NCBI RefSeq assembly: GCF_005405185.1
Contig: NZ_BJDO01000002.1
Span: 1-64,000, forward strand
Direction: 5' to 3'
From: Secundilactobacillus hailunensis
GTDB lineage: Bacteria; Bacillota; Bacilli; Lactobacillales; Lactobacillaceae
Length of the DNA stretch: 64,000 bases
Made by a program: the position numbers and the translations under genes. The notes beneath the pieces are model-generated. The model worked only from the letters and a program-made list of their open reading frames with translations. It was not told the origin of the DNA and did not search any database. Each line of letters starts with the position of its first letter. Position 1 is the first letter of the stretch. Below, one piece after another: positions 1-8,262 of this stretch.

Positions 1-210
1 GTGGATTCTAGTCTTGATGTGACCGTTAGGGTACAGCGCCTCGAAACCACACTCTGGGCAACGTGCCAGCTGATAGGTTAATACTGCTTGAATCACGAGA
101 AACTTTTTGCGTCCTGTACCTTTGCCATGATTTTCATGGCGATAACCATTAATATGAACGTGAGTATCTGTAATTCCGAGAACTTCTAGTGTAATATTAA
201 TATTGGACAT
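1..210 (-). CDS. ISL3-family transposase, N-terminal part (cut by window edge)
   Basis: The minus strand from 210 reads an open frame of 70 codons starting at an ATG and running off the window. The visible N-terminus (MSNINITLEVLGI...) is followed by a zinc-binding CPECGFEA segment, the arrangement seen at the start of ISL3-family (DDE) transposases. Only the N-terminal zinc-finger region is visible; the catalytic domain lies outside, so intactness cannot be judged. The gene points away from the chromosomal genes to its right. Confidence 0.75.
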   Translation of the reverse strand, partial: MSNINITLEVLGITDTHVHINGYRHENHGKGTGRKKFLVIQAVLTYQLARCPECGFEALYPNGHIKTRIH

Positions 211-346
211 TTAATTTCCCTGCCTTTACTTTTGGTTTGGTCGCTGTAAAGTATAACGCCTGGGAGACTAGGTGTCCTTTTTTTGCAAAAAAACAGGCCT
301 AAGTTTCTCAGTGTTGAACTTAATCAACACTAAAAAGCTTAGACCC
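1..346 (-). mobile_element. End of an ISL3-like insertion sequence
   Basis: Contains the transposase start and about 135 bases of upstream IS sequence. Read on the minus strand, the element plausibly begins at 346 with GGGTCTAAGC followed by TTTTTAGTGTTGA, which resembles ISL3-family terminal repeats. This end also forms an imperfect hairpin with 297-317 (arms around GTGTTGA/TCAACAC). A shorter inverted pair CTGTAAAG (244-251) / CTTTACAG (353-360) brackets the same area. The second IS end and the target duplication are outside the window, so the boundary is an inference. Confidence 0.5.
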
Positions 347-446
347 GCTTTTCTTTACAGTTTAAATAGTTAATGCCCTATATCATAACTGCTATATAAC
401 TTTTAAACCGGACTTTCACGCTAAGAAAACGGTTGTAGTAGGTTTA

Positions 447-455
447 TGCTATACT
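447..455 (+). promoter_or_regulatory. Extended -10 promoter for minJ-like/phoP/phoR
   Basis: TGCTATACT is an extended -10 element without a good -35. It lies 39 bases before the ATG at 494. Transcription from it would leave only about 10 bases before the alternative ATG at 473, which favours the later start. Confidence 0.45.
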
Positions 456-493
456 GCTTTTAGAAACAGATAATGAAAATGCAGGTGTTGATA

Positions 494-1648
494 ATGACAA
501 TTGGCTTATTGATATTAAGTTTAGTGGCTCAACCGGTTTGGTGGGCTGGCCTAATTCGTGAATGGTGGACGGCTGATAAACGAATTAAGCGGGAACGATT
601 AACCTTTGGCAGTGCCGTTTATTCTGATAAGTATGAAGTTCGGCATTTTGTGCTGTACAGTGTCTTCCTGGGACTGATTTTTTCAATCGTCTCGCTGGTT
701 TTAGGCATGACTGTGCCTATCGGTTGGTGGGTCTGTTACACCGTTTTAGCGTTGGTGGCGATGATTATCGGTCTGGGGGCGCGACTTCCAATCACCCTTT
801 TTGTCGGATCCGTGGTATTGTATGACTGGCTCAATAAACTTGATGTGAACCAGCATCTCATGTCTGGAATACGGCAGTTGGATTTTTCCAATAAATCAGT
901 TAATCTGGCTAATTCAGTGATTTTATTTGCAGGAGTTTTGTGCTTACTGGGCCTTTGGCTGCGCAAAATCGGCGGTCGCTTTGCTTCCCCCAAAATCTTT
1001 GCGCAGAAGCGCGGCAAGCTCATTGCAGGTTATCCCTTTAACGAACTGCTAGTTGTCCCAATGCTAGTCTTAGTGCCCGGGAATTTTATCAGCACGCATT
1101 TAGCCTTCTGGCCAGTGTTGTCATTTGGGTCGACCAGTGTCACGCCGTTATTTTTACCAGTACTGATTGGTCTGCACCTGACGATTTTCAAACAAGCGCC
1201 GAAAATGGCTCTCAAAAAACTATCCAAAATGATTCTAATACTGAGCGTTCTGGTACTGATTGGCGGTGGCTTATCACTATTGAGCAAGTCCGTAGCTGCA
1301 ATCGTGCTGGGATTAGCGTATGTCTGCTATGTCGGCTGCTTAATCAAAGCGCGCTGGCAGGACCGGCGGCAGTCGTTTTGGTTTTCTAAAGTCGACCATG
1401 GCGTTCGGGTGTTAGGCATCAAACCGGAAACGCCGGCTGCCAAGATGGATATTCAAGTTGGCGACATTATTACGACTTGCAACCAGCAGCCAGTCTCCTC
1501 AGAAACTAATTTTTACGAAGCTTTATTGTTAGATCCAACGTATTGTCACCTTAAGATTCAGACGCCAGAGGGTGATCTGAAAGTTACCGAAACCGCCATT
1601 TTTGACGGTGCCCCGCATGAGATTGGAATTGTGATGTTCAAAGATTAG
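494..1648 (+). CDS. MinJ-like PDZ-domain membrane protein
   Basis: Predicted 384-residue integral membrane protein. Several hydrophobic segments fill residues 1-290; an early basic cytoplasmic stretch (RIKRERLTF) resembles the one after the first helices of Bacillus MinJ. The C-terminal 80 residues form a PDZ domain with GVRVLGIKPETPAAK and GDIITTCNQQPV blocks. Length (about 390) and order match MinJ/YvjD, which links DivIVA to the Min division-site system; that role is inferred from family. Start: ATG 494 is preceded by AGGTG at 483-487 with 6 bases between; the upstream ATGs at 473 and 479 have no ribosome site. It ends 9 bases before phoP, so it is probably co-transcribed with phoPR. Confidence 0.7.
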   Translation: MTIGLLILSLVAQPVWWAGLIREWWTADKRIKRERLTFGSAVYSDKYEVRHFVLYSVFLGLIFSIVSLVLGMTVPIGWWVCYTVLALVAMIIGLGARLPITLFVGSVVLYDWLNKLDVNQHLMSGIRQLDFSNKSVNLANSVILFAGVLCLLGLWLRKIGGRFASPKIFAQKRGKLIAGYPFNELLVVPMLVLVPGNFISTHLAFWPVLSFGSTSVTPLFLPVLIGLHLTIFKQAPKMALKKLSKMILILSVLVLIGGGLSLLSKSVAAIVLGLAYVCYVGCLIKARWQDRRQSFWFSKVDHGVRVLGIKPETPAAKMDIQVGDIITTCNQQPVSSETNFYEALLLDPTYCHLKIQTPEGDLKVTETAIFDGAPHEIGIVMFKD

Positions 1649-1657
1649 GAGGACCTT

Positions 1658-2368
1658 ATGCAAAGAGTCTTGGTTGTTGATGACGAACCGGCGATTGTAA
1701 CGCTGTTAACTTATAATTTGGAAAAGGCTAATTTTGAAGTGGACACGGCGGTTAATGGTCCTGATGCAGCTTCGTTAGCGGTCAAGAAGCACTATGACGC
1801 GATTTTGTTAGATTTGATGCTTCCTGGTATGGATGGTGTGGAAGTCACAAAAAAACTGCGACAGGAAAAAATTGATACACCGATTTTGATGATTACAGCT
1901 AAGACGGATGAATTTGATAAGGTATTTGGACTGGAACTAGGGGCGGATGATTACATCACCAAACCCTTCAGTCCCAGAGAAGTATTAGCACGACTAAAAG
2001 CAGTTTTACGGCGAACACAAAGTAATTCCGGTGGTGAAAACGGGTTTGATGAAAATCAGCAGCTACACATTGGCAATATTTTGATCGATCAATCCACCGT
2101 GAGTGTAACGGTGGACGGCCGCAAAGTTAAATTAACCCCCAAGGAATTTGAACTCTTAGTTTACCTTGTAAAACGGCCTAATCAGGTCCTCAAGCGCGAT
2201 CAGATGCTTGAAGGCGTCTGGGGATTCGATTATGCCGGTCAGACGCGAATGGTTGATATTCATATCTCGCATTTGCGGGATAAAATTGAGGCTGACCCCA
2301 AGCACCCGGTTTATTTAAAGACGGTCCGGGGCTTTGGCTATCGCTTTGAGGCACCTCAGCATGATTAA
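1658..2368 (+). CDS. phoP: PhoP, OmpR-family response regulator (phosphate)
   Basis: 236 residues. Receiver domain 1-120 carries the acidic pair D8/D9, phospho-acceptor D52 in LLDLMLPGMDG, T80 and K102 (ITKPF). Residues 135-232 form the winged-helix DNA-binding domain (RMVDIHISHLRDKIE, TVRGFGYRF). AGGAGGA precedes the ATG. It sits between the MinJ-like gene and phoR, and upstream of the pst operon, which supports the assignment to phosphate limitation rather than to another OmpR-type system. Its probable targets are the TTTACA repeats at 3840-3879. WalR is the main alternative family member, but the pst context makes PhoP more likely. Confidence 0.85.
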   Translation: MQRVLVVDDEPAIVTLLTYNLEKANFEVDTAVNGPDAASLAVKKHYDAILLDLMLPGMDGVEVTKKLRQEKIDTPILMITAKTDEFDKVFGLELGADDYITKPFSPREVLARLKAVLRRTQSNSGGENGFDENQQLHIGNILIDQSTVSVTVDGRKVKLTPKEFELLVYLVKRPNQVLKRDQMLEGVWGFDYAGQTRMVDIHISHLRDKIEADPKHPVYLKTVRGFGYRFEAPQHD

Positions 2369-3743
2369 ACGAATAAGTTTAGAGTATCTGATAACGACTG
2401 TTACTAATTTGGTGGTTTTTATCCTAGTTGCCCGGCTACTGGTCGGCTCAGGGCAAGTTTCAAGTGTGATGATGCGACTGATTATTCTGGATCTAGTCGT
2501 GTCGGCCATTGAAGTGGGTATTTTTAACTGGGCGTTTCGAAAACGGCAGCAGCCTATTACCGCCATGCAGCACAAGGTTGAAGGCATGCTCAAGGATGAA
2601 GAACCAGCCCACATTTTACTGCATAAGGATAACGATTATTACGAACTAGCCATGGCCATTGATCGGCTGCAGACGCATCAGCAAAAGGCCTTACGCAACC
2701 ATGCGCAACAGAGTGAGGAATTAAAGCTGCTTTTGTCGTATTTGCCGATCGGTGTCATGGTGATCGATAACTATCGCAAAGTTGAAATGGCTAATTCCGC
2801 TATGGCGGAGTTTTTACAAACGGAGATCAGCCCCAGACGGCATCCCTATACACAGGATATTCATCAGTTCGAACTGGTTTCCTTAATTGGCCAAGTTTTT
2901 AGTACCAAAAAATCCAAACGTCAGGTGATTACTTTACCTGGGGTGCCAGCTGAAAAGCGAGTCGAAGTTTCGGTCATCTACACGTCAACTTCTGAAGATT
3001 TTTTTCAAATCTTGGTTTTACTGTATGATGTGACGGAGATCTACGCGGTTGAAAAGATGCAAATGGACTTTTTGTCCAATGCCTCTCATGAACTCAAAAC
3101 GCCCGTGACGGCCATTGCCGGTTTTGCTGAGACGCTGCAAGACGGCGCCAAGGATGATCCAGAAACGTTGAATCAGTTTTTAGATATCATTCAAAAGGAA
3201 AGCAAACGGCTAACGGAATTGATTACAGACGTGTTATCGATCTCACGGATCGAATCACAGTCGATCTCACAGCAAAAAATGACGGACTTGGATATTTCTG
3301 AGATTGTTGATGAACAGATCAGTACGTTACAGCAGATTGCAGCGATGAAGCACGTGACGTTGCATAATCAGGTGCCGGCAGGACAGGCTCAGCAATCCGA
3401 TGAAAAGAAGCTCGTGGAAGTTATCAAGAATTTACTGTCGAATGCGATCAAGTATAATCGTGAAGGCGGTTCAGTTACGGTCAGTTATGGGGCGACAGCA
3501 CATGACTGGACCTTGAAAGTGGCCGATACCGGAATCGGCATTGCGCAAAATGAACAGGCCAGAATTTTTGAACGGTTCTACCGGGTGGACAGCTCGCGAA
3601 CTAATCAGGTGGTTAGCGGTACTGGTTTAGGCTTGGCTATTGTGTTGGAATTGGTCCAGTCACTGCAGGGCCAAATATCAGTTGAAAGTCAACGGGGTGT
3701 GGGCAGTATCTTTACCGTTACATTCCCCATTAAATCGTCATAA
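2361..3743 (+). CDS. phoR: PhoR, phosphate sensor histidine kinase
   Basis: 460 residues from ATG 2361, which overlaps the end of phoP by 8 bases and has GAGG upstream; a longer reading from 2334 would begin inside phoP. Two N-terminal membrane helices are separated by a very short outside loop, so a large extracellular sensor domain is absent. A PAS-like region follows (about 100-205), then HisKA with H243 in FLSNASHELKTP, then HATPase_c with the N box (NLLSNAIKYN), DTGIGI and GTGLGLAI motifs. The gene is translationally coupled to phoP. The small outside loop suggests that it senses phosphate through the Pst transporter and PhoU rather than directly (inference). Confidence 0.85.
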   Translation: MIKRISLEYLITTVTNLVVFILVARLLVGSGQVSSVMMRLIILDLVVSAIEVGIFNWAFRKRQQPITAMQHKVEGMLKDEEPAHILLHKDNDYYELAMAIDRLQTHQQKALRNHAQQSEELKLLLSYLPIGVMVIDNYRKVEMANSAMAEFLQTEISPRRHPYTQDIHQFELVSLIGQVFSTKKSKRQVITLPGVPAEKRVEVSVIYTSTSEDFFQILVLLYDVTEIYAVEKMQMDFLSNASHELKTPVTAIAGFAETLQDGAKDDPETLNQFLDIIQKESKRLTELITDVLSISRIESQSISQQKMTDLDISEIVDEQISTLQQIAAMKHVTLHNQVPAGQAQQSDEKKLVEVIKNLLSNAIKYNREGGSVTVSYGATAHDWTLKVADTGIGIAQNEQARIFERFYRVDSSRTNQVVSGTGLGLAIVLELVQSLQGQISVESQRGVGSIFTVTFPIKSS

Positions 3744-3757
3744 TCAGATTATTTTGT

Positions 3758-3801
3758 AGGATCCTAGATATTCAGATCATTGAATATGTGGGATCCTTTT
3801 T
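3758..3801 (+). terminator. Terminator after phoR
   Basis: AGGATCC (3758-3764) pairs with GGATCCT (3791-3797), with an inner ATATTCA/TGAATAT pair, followed by a T run. It separates the phoPR transcript from the pst promoter. Confidence 0.8.
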
Positions 3802-3839
3802 GTCTAAATTAAGATTGGTATAGGTAAAAGTAACGAATA

Positions 3840-3894
3840 TTTACATAACCTTTACAAAGATATGTATATTACATTTACAATGTCTCGATATACT
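3840..3894 (+). promoter_or_regulatory. PhoP box and promoter of the pst operon
   Basis: TTTACA occurs at 3840-3845, 3851-3856 and 3874-3879. The first two are exactly 11 bases apart and the third falls about two further periods on, so the sites lie on one helix face. This matches the TT(A/T/C)ACA direct repeats bound by Gram-positive PhoP dimers. A -10 TATACT lies at 3889-3894, and there is no good -35, as expected of an activated promoter. Confidence 0.75.
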
Positions 3895-3924
3895 GATTTT
3901 GAAAGATGAAATGGGGGCTTGAAC

Positions 3925-4812
3925 ATGCAAAAGAAGCGGTGGATCGAATGCCTGCTGCTGGTTGGCTTGATTATTTTAGGTGGCTGGGCCTATCAGACTA
4001 GGCAAGTTAACAAAGCTAATATGACCATTACAGCGGTGGGTTCCACCGCTTTGCAGCCACTGGTAGAAGCGGCTGGGGAAGATTATTCTAATCATCACTT
4101 GGGCACGTTTATCAATGTTCAGGGTGGCGGTTCTGGTACGGGGCTAAGCCAAGTTCAGGAAGGCGCGGTTGATATTGGTAATGCTGACGTTTTTGCTGAG
4201 GAGCAAAAGGGCATTGTCGCTTCTCGGCTGCAGGATCATCGAGTAGCGGTTGTGGGCATTACACCCATTGTTAATCGCTCAGCAGGAATCAACCAGTTGA
4301 CAACGGCTCAGCTGATTGCGGTGTTTACCGGGAAAGTCCGCAATTGGTCTCAGGTGGGTGGCAAAGATCAAAAAATTGTCATCTTAAACCGGGCTCAAGG
4401 TAGCGGTACGCGCACGACATTTGAACGCTTTGGGTTGAAAGGTCAGCGCAGTATCGCCGCGCAGGAACAGGACTCTTCTGGGATGGTTCGGCAAATTGTC
4501 GCGACTACTCCAGGTGCGATTAGTTATGTTGGGTTCTCCTACGTTAATAAGACGATTCAAGCGGTTAGCTTAAATGGCATTCAGCCGACTAATCAAAACG
4601 TGGCTGATAACCAGTGGTCGATCTGGTCTTACGAGCATATGTATACGGGTCATAATCCGCAGCCACTAGCTAAAAAATTTATTCAGTATGTGCAATCGAA
4701 TGCAATTCAAAATACGCTGGTTCGGCGGTTAGGTTATATCAGTATGGCGGATATGAAGGTTACCCGTGATGGACAAGGAAAAGTGCACCAAGTGGAGGCC
4801 AATCATGAATAA
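3925..4812 (+). CDS. pstS: PstS, phosphate-binding protein
   Basis: 295 residues. A hydrophobic N-terminal segment (about 8-24) is followed by the substrate-binding domain, with the GSTALQPL, GGGSGTGL and NRAQGSGTRT phosphate-binding blocks of PstS. It captures phosphate outside the membrane for PstCAB. Start: ATG 3925 lies 7 bases after GGGGG; a TTG at 3919 is too close to it. No lipobox cysteine follows the hydrophobic segment, so the protein is probably an uncleaved membrane-anchored binding protein instead of a lipoprotein. It is the first gene of the pst operon and overlaps pstC by 8 bases. Confidence 0.9.
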   Translation: MQKKRWIECLLLVGLIILGGWAYQTRQVNKANMTITAVGSTALQPLVEAAGEDYSNHHLGTFINVQGGGSGTGLSQVQEGAVDIGNADVFAEEQKGIVASRLQDHRVAVVGITPIVNRSAGINQLTTAQLIAVFTGKVRNWSQVGGKDQKIVILNRAQGSGTRTTFERFGLKGQRSIAAQEQDSSGMVRQIVATTPGAISYVGFSYVNKTIQAVSLNGIQPTNQNVADNQWSIWSYEHMYTGHNPQPLAKKFIQYVQSNAIQNTLVRRLGYISMADMKVTRDGQGKVHQVEANHE

Positions 4813-5731
4813 TAACTTACAAAAACAGCTTCTTAAACGGTCTAAAGCAGCCAAGCTGGAACGGCTGGGGAAAACGGTCAGCTTTCTAGCTTTAATGCTG
4901 ATTACGCTCACCGTTTTTGCAATTATCATTTTTGTGGCCTCTAAGGGGTTATCCACCTTTTTTACCAATCACGTTAATTTGATGGATTTTTTAACGGGTA
5001 AGAATTGGAATCCCAGTGTAACGAATTCAAAGGGTCAGCCTGAAGTGGGCGCCTTACCCATGATCAGCGGGTCGTTTGTGGTGACGATCTTGTCAGCACT
5101 GTTGGCAACACCATTTGCTATTGGAACAGCCATCTTTATGAATGAAATTTCACCGCATCGGGGCGCCAAATTGTTACAGCCAGTGATCGAACTGCTGGTG
5201 GGAATTCCTTCAGTGGTCTATGGCTTTATTGGACTGACAGTCGTTGTACCAGCCGTCCGCAGTGTCTTTGGCGGCAGCGGGTTTGGTATTTTAGCGGGGA
5301 CGTTTGTACTGTTTGTCATGATCTTACCAACGGTCACGTCTATGAGCGTTGACGCCTTACGTTCCGTACCGCGCTACTACCGCGAAGCTGCTTTGGCGTT
5401 GGGCGCTACCCAGTGGCAAACGATTTACAAGGTGGTTTTAAGAGCTGCAACGCCAGGAATGCTGACCGCCATCGTGTTTGGAATGGCTCGAGCCTTCGGT
5501 GAAGCGTTAGCGGTACAGATGGTGATTGGTAACGCGGCACTGATGCCAACGAGCCTAGTTTCACCGGCATCAACGCTGACGTCAGTACTGACTACCGGTA
5601 TTGGCAATACGGTGATGGGATCACTGCAAAATAATGCACTGTGGTCACTAGCGTTAGTCCTGCTGGTCATGTCATTGATCTTTAACTTAGTGATCCGCAT
5701 GATTGGCCGGAAGGGGGCAATGTCGAAATGA
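4805..5731 (+). CDS. pstC: PstC, phosphate ABC transporter permease
   Basis: 308 residues from ATG 4805, 6 bases after a GGAGG at 4794-4798. About six membrane helices and the permease EAA loop (YREAALALGATQWQTI) that contacts the ATPase are visible, plus the MEISP-like N-terminal loop typical of PstC. It forms the membrane channel with PstA. The start overlaps the end of pstS, and the stop overlaps the start of pstA in an ATGA junction, so translation is coupled. Confidence 0.92.
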   Translation: MNNNLQKQLLKRSKAAKLERLGKTVSFLALMLITLTVFAIIIFVASKGLSTFFTNHVNLMDFLTGKNWNPSVTNSKGQPEVGALPMISGSFVVTILSALLATPFAIGTAIFMNEISPHRGAKLLQPVIELLVGIPSVVYGFIGLTVVVPAVRSVFGGSGFGILAGTFVLFVMILPTVTSMSVDALRSVPRYYREAALALGATQWQTIYKVVLRAATPGMLTAIVFGMARAFGEALAVQMVIGNAALMPTSLVSPASTLTSVLTTGIGNTVMGSLQNNALWSLALVLLVMSLIFNLVIRMIGRKGAMSK

Positions 5732-6612
5732 ATCCGAAATTAAGTAATCGCGTAGCAATCACGGTACTTTACGTCATTGCCAGTACCATCGTGGTGATCT
5801 TAGCCGCGTTATTAGGGTACATCATTATTAGTGGGCTGCCGGCATTGAGCTGGCATTTTCTGACTTCGCCAGCCAGAGCGTTTACCAGTGGCGGTGGTAT
5901 CGGAATTCAACTGTTTAATTCCTTTTATCTGCTGATTTTAACCATGCTGATTTCCTTTCCAATCGCGTTAGGGGCCGGTATTTATTTAAATGAATATGCT
6001 AAACAAAATTGGGTGACCTCACTGGTCAGAACTTCTATTGAAATCTTAAGCTCATTGCCTTCAGTAGTGGTCGGACTCTTCGGTTTCTTGATCTTCGTGG
6101 TCCAGTTTGGGTTTGGTTTTTCAATCTTGTCCGGGGCGTTTGCGCTGACGTTCTTTAACTTACCGTTACTGACACGCAGTATTGAAGAAGCGCTGGCGGC
6201 CGTTCCCGATGAACAGCGTGAAGGCGGCCTGGCACTGGGTCTTTCAAAATGGGAAACGGTGCTCCACGTTATTGTACCGGCCGCGTTGCCCACTATTTTA
6301 ACCGGGGTAATTTTGAGTGCCGGCCGGATTTTTGGGGAAGCCGCTGCCTTGATCTTCACCGCTGGTCAAAGTGCACCAGCCCTGAACTTTACCGACTGGA
6401 ATCCGTTTAACATCTCCAGTCCACTAAATCCAATGCGGCCTGCAGAAACCTTAGCCGTTCACATTTGGAAGATTAACTCGGAAGGTATCATGCCCGACGC
6501 GAAAGCCATTTCTTCTGGTGCTTCGGCCGTGCTGGTCATCTCGGTTCTGGGCTTTAATTTATTGGCCCGGTTCGTTGGCCACCGACTATTTAAACGGCTG
6601 ACAGCGGGTTAG
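5728..6612 (+). CDS. pstA: PstA, phosphate ABC transporter permease
   Basis: 294 residues with about six membrane segments. It has the EAA loop EQREGGLALGLSKWETV and the PstA-type block FGEAAALIFTAG. It pairs with PstC to form the phosphate channel. The ATG overlaps the pstC stop codon by four bases. The stop is followed by a 36-base gap containing AGGAGG for the next gene. Confidence 0.92.
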   Translation: MNPKLSNRVAITVLYVIASTIVVILAALLGYIIISGLPALSWHFLTSPARAFTSGGGIGIQLFNSFYLLILTMLISFPIALGAGIYLNEYAKQNWVTSLVRTSIEILSSLPSVVVGLFGFLIFVVQFGFGFSILSGAFALTFFNLPLLTRSIEEALAAVPDEQREGGLALGLSKWETVLHVIVPAALPTILTGVILSAGRIFGEAAALIFTAGQSAPALNFTDWNPFNISSPLNPMRPAETLAVHIWKINSEGIMPDAKAISSGASAVLVISVLGFNLLARFVGHRLFKRLTAG

Positions 6613-6648
6613 AATACTAATGAAAGCTATTATCAGGAGGTCTAAAAA

Positions 6649-7479
6649 ATGCTGATCAATCCTTCAAGCCCGCATTCAGATGACGGGTGGCTGGCACGCA
6701 ATATTGTGGATCCCAGTCTAAAAGATTCAGCGCCAATCGTGCTGGAAACCAAGCAGCTGCACGTTTACTATGGTGACAATGAGGCCATTCATGAAGGTGA
6801 TCTCAAGTTTCCTGAACATCGAATTTCGGCACTGATCGGGCCATCCGGTTCTGGGAAATCAACCTATTTAAGGTCATTGAACCGGATGAATGACGGCGTT
6901 GCCCGGGTAACGGGGGAAATTCTCTATCGTGGTGTTGACGTGAACCGCCCAGAAATTGACGTTTACGAGATGCGCCGGCGAATCGGGATGGTTTTTCAAC
7001 GGCCCAACCCGTTTTCCAAATCAATTTATGACAACATTACTTTCGCGTTAAAGCGTCGTGGGGTTACCGATAAGCAGACATTAGATGAGGCCGTAGAGAC
7101 TAGCTTAAAACAGGCCGCACTCTGGGATGAAGTTAAGGATCAACTGAAAAAGAGTGCTTTAGCGCTATCGGGCGGTCAGCAGCAGCGATTATGCATTGCC
7201 CGAGCACTGGCCGTTAAACCGGATATTTTACTGTTAGATGAGCCGGCCAGCGCGTTGGATCCAGTTTCTACCAGTAAATTAGAAGAAACACTGCTGCAGT
7301 TAAAAAATGACTACACCATTATTATTGTGACCCATAATATGCAGCAGGCTGCTCGAATCAGCGACTATACCGCATTCTTTAATATGGGCCGGGTGCTTGA
7401 ATATGATGAAACGTCACAAATCTTTACGAGCCCTCAAGTGCAATTGACGAATAATTACGTTGCTGGGGACTTTGGCTAG
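6649..7479 (+). CDS. pstB: PstB (first copy), phosphate ABC transporter ATPase
   Basis: 276 residues. Walker A GPSGSGKST at 64-72, ABC signature LSGGQQQRL, Walker B ILLLDEPASALDP and the switch histidine (VTHN) are all present. It energises phosphate uptake through PstCA. About 30 N-terminal residues precede the usual PstB start. AGGAGG lies 8 bases before the ATG. It is followed after 9 bases by a second, closely related ATPase. Tandem pstB genes are common in lactic acid bacteria. Confidence 0.93.
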   Translation: MLINPSSPHSDDGWLARNIVDPSLKDSAPIVLETKQLHVYYGDNEAIHEGDLKFPEHRISALIGPSGSGKSTYLRSLNRMNDGVARVTGEILYRGVDVNRPEIDVYEMRRRIGMVFQRPNPFSKSIYDNITFALKRRGVTDKQTLDEAVETSLKQAALWDEVKDQLKKSALALSGGQQQRLCIARALAVKPDILLLDEPASALDPVSTSKLEETLLQLKNDYTIIIVTHNMQQAARISDYTAFFNMGRVLEYDETSQIFTSPQVQLTNNYVAGDFG

Positions 7480-7488
7480 GAGGCTGCC

Positions 7489-8244
7489 ATGACTAAACTA
7501 TTAGAAACCCATGATCTGCACGTTTACTACGGTCAAAAAGAAGCCCTCAAAGGCATCAATCTCTCGTTTGACGAGGGTGGAATCACCGCTTTGATTGGGC
7601 CTTCTGGTTCCAGTAAATCAACGTACCTGAGAACCCTTAACCGCATGAACGACTTAATTCCCGATGTGACCATTACGGGAACCATCAAATTTCGTGGTCA
7701 GGATATCTACGTCCCCCAAACTGATCTGGTGACCTTGCGTAAAGAGATCGGGATGGTTTTTCAGCAGCCCAACCCGTTCCCCTTTTCAATTTACGATAAC
7801 GTGATTTTCGGGCTTAAATTAGCTGGCGAGAAGGATCATGAACGGTTAGATCAAGTCGTCGAGACCAGTTTGAAGCAGGCAGCTGTTTGGGACGAAGTGA
7901 AGGATCACCTGCATGAAAGTGCGCTGTCGCTGTCAGGCGGTCAGCAGCAACGGGTCTGCATTGCCCGGGTACTGGCCGTTTCACCGCAGATTATCTTACT
8001 GGATGAACCGACTAGTGCGCTGGATCCAATTTCTAGTAGCCAAATTGAAGCGACTTTGTTAAAATTAAGAACCGATTACACCATCATCACCGTGACGCAT
8101 AATCTACAGCAGGCTTCCAGAATTGCGGATCGGACAGCTTTTTTCATGAATGGTGAAGTGATCGAAGTTGATGATACTAAGAAGATCTTTATGAATCCTG
8201 CGCATAAACAGACGGAAGATTATATTAGCGGCCGGTTTGGCTAA
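7489..8244 (+). CDS. pstB: PstB (second copy), phosphate ABC transporter ATPase with altered Walker A
   Basis: 251 residues, collinear with the preceding PstB apart from that copy's N-terminal extension. Signature LSGGQQQRV, Walker [14 protein letters not shown] and VTHN are intact. The Walker A reads GPSGSSKST (37-45): the glycine before the lysine is Ser42 (codon AGT at 7612-7614) where the first copy has GGG glycine. This position is normally a conserved glycine in the GxxGxGK[ST] loop, so ATP binding may be weakened or the ATPase may act as a partly degenerate partner. Ribosome site AGGAGGC. The gene lies between pstB and phoU in the same operon. Confidence 0.9.
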   Translation: MTKLLETHDLHVYYGQKEALKGINLSFDEGGITALIGPSGSSKSTYLRTLNRMNDLIPDVTITGTIKFRGQDIYVPQTDLVTLRKEIGMVFQQPNPFPFSIYDNVIFGLKLAGEKDHERLDQVVETSLKQAAVWDEVKDHLHESALSLSGGQQQRVCIARVLAVSPQIILLDEPTSALDPISSSQIEATLLKLRTDYTIITVTHNLQQASRIADRTAFFMNGEVIEVDDTKKIFMNPAHKQTEDYISGRFG

Positions 8245-8262
8245 AACCTGAGGAGGGTTTCA

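Noticed and set aside
2334-2360. Earlier phoR start at 2334.
   Set aside because: It lies in the phoP coding end with no ribosome site; ATG 2361 has the site and the membrane-helix start.
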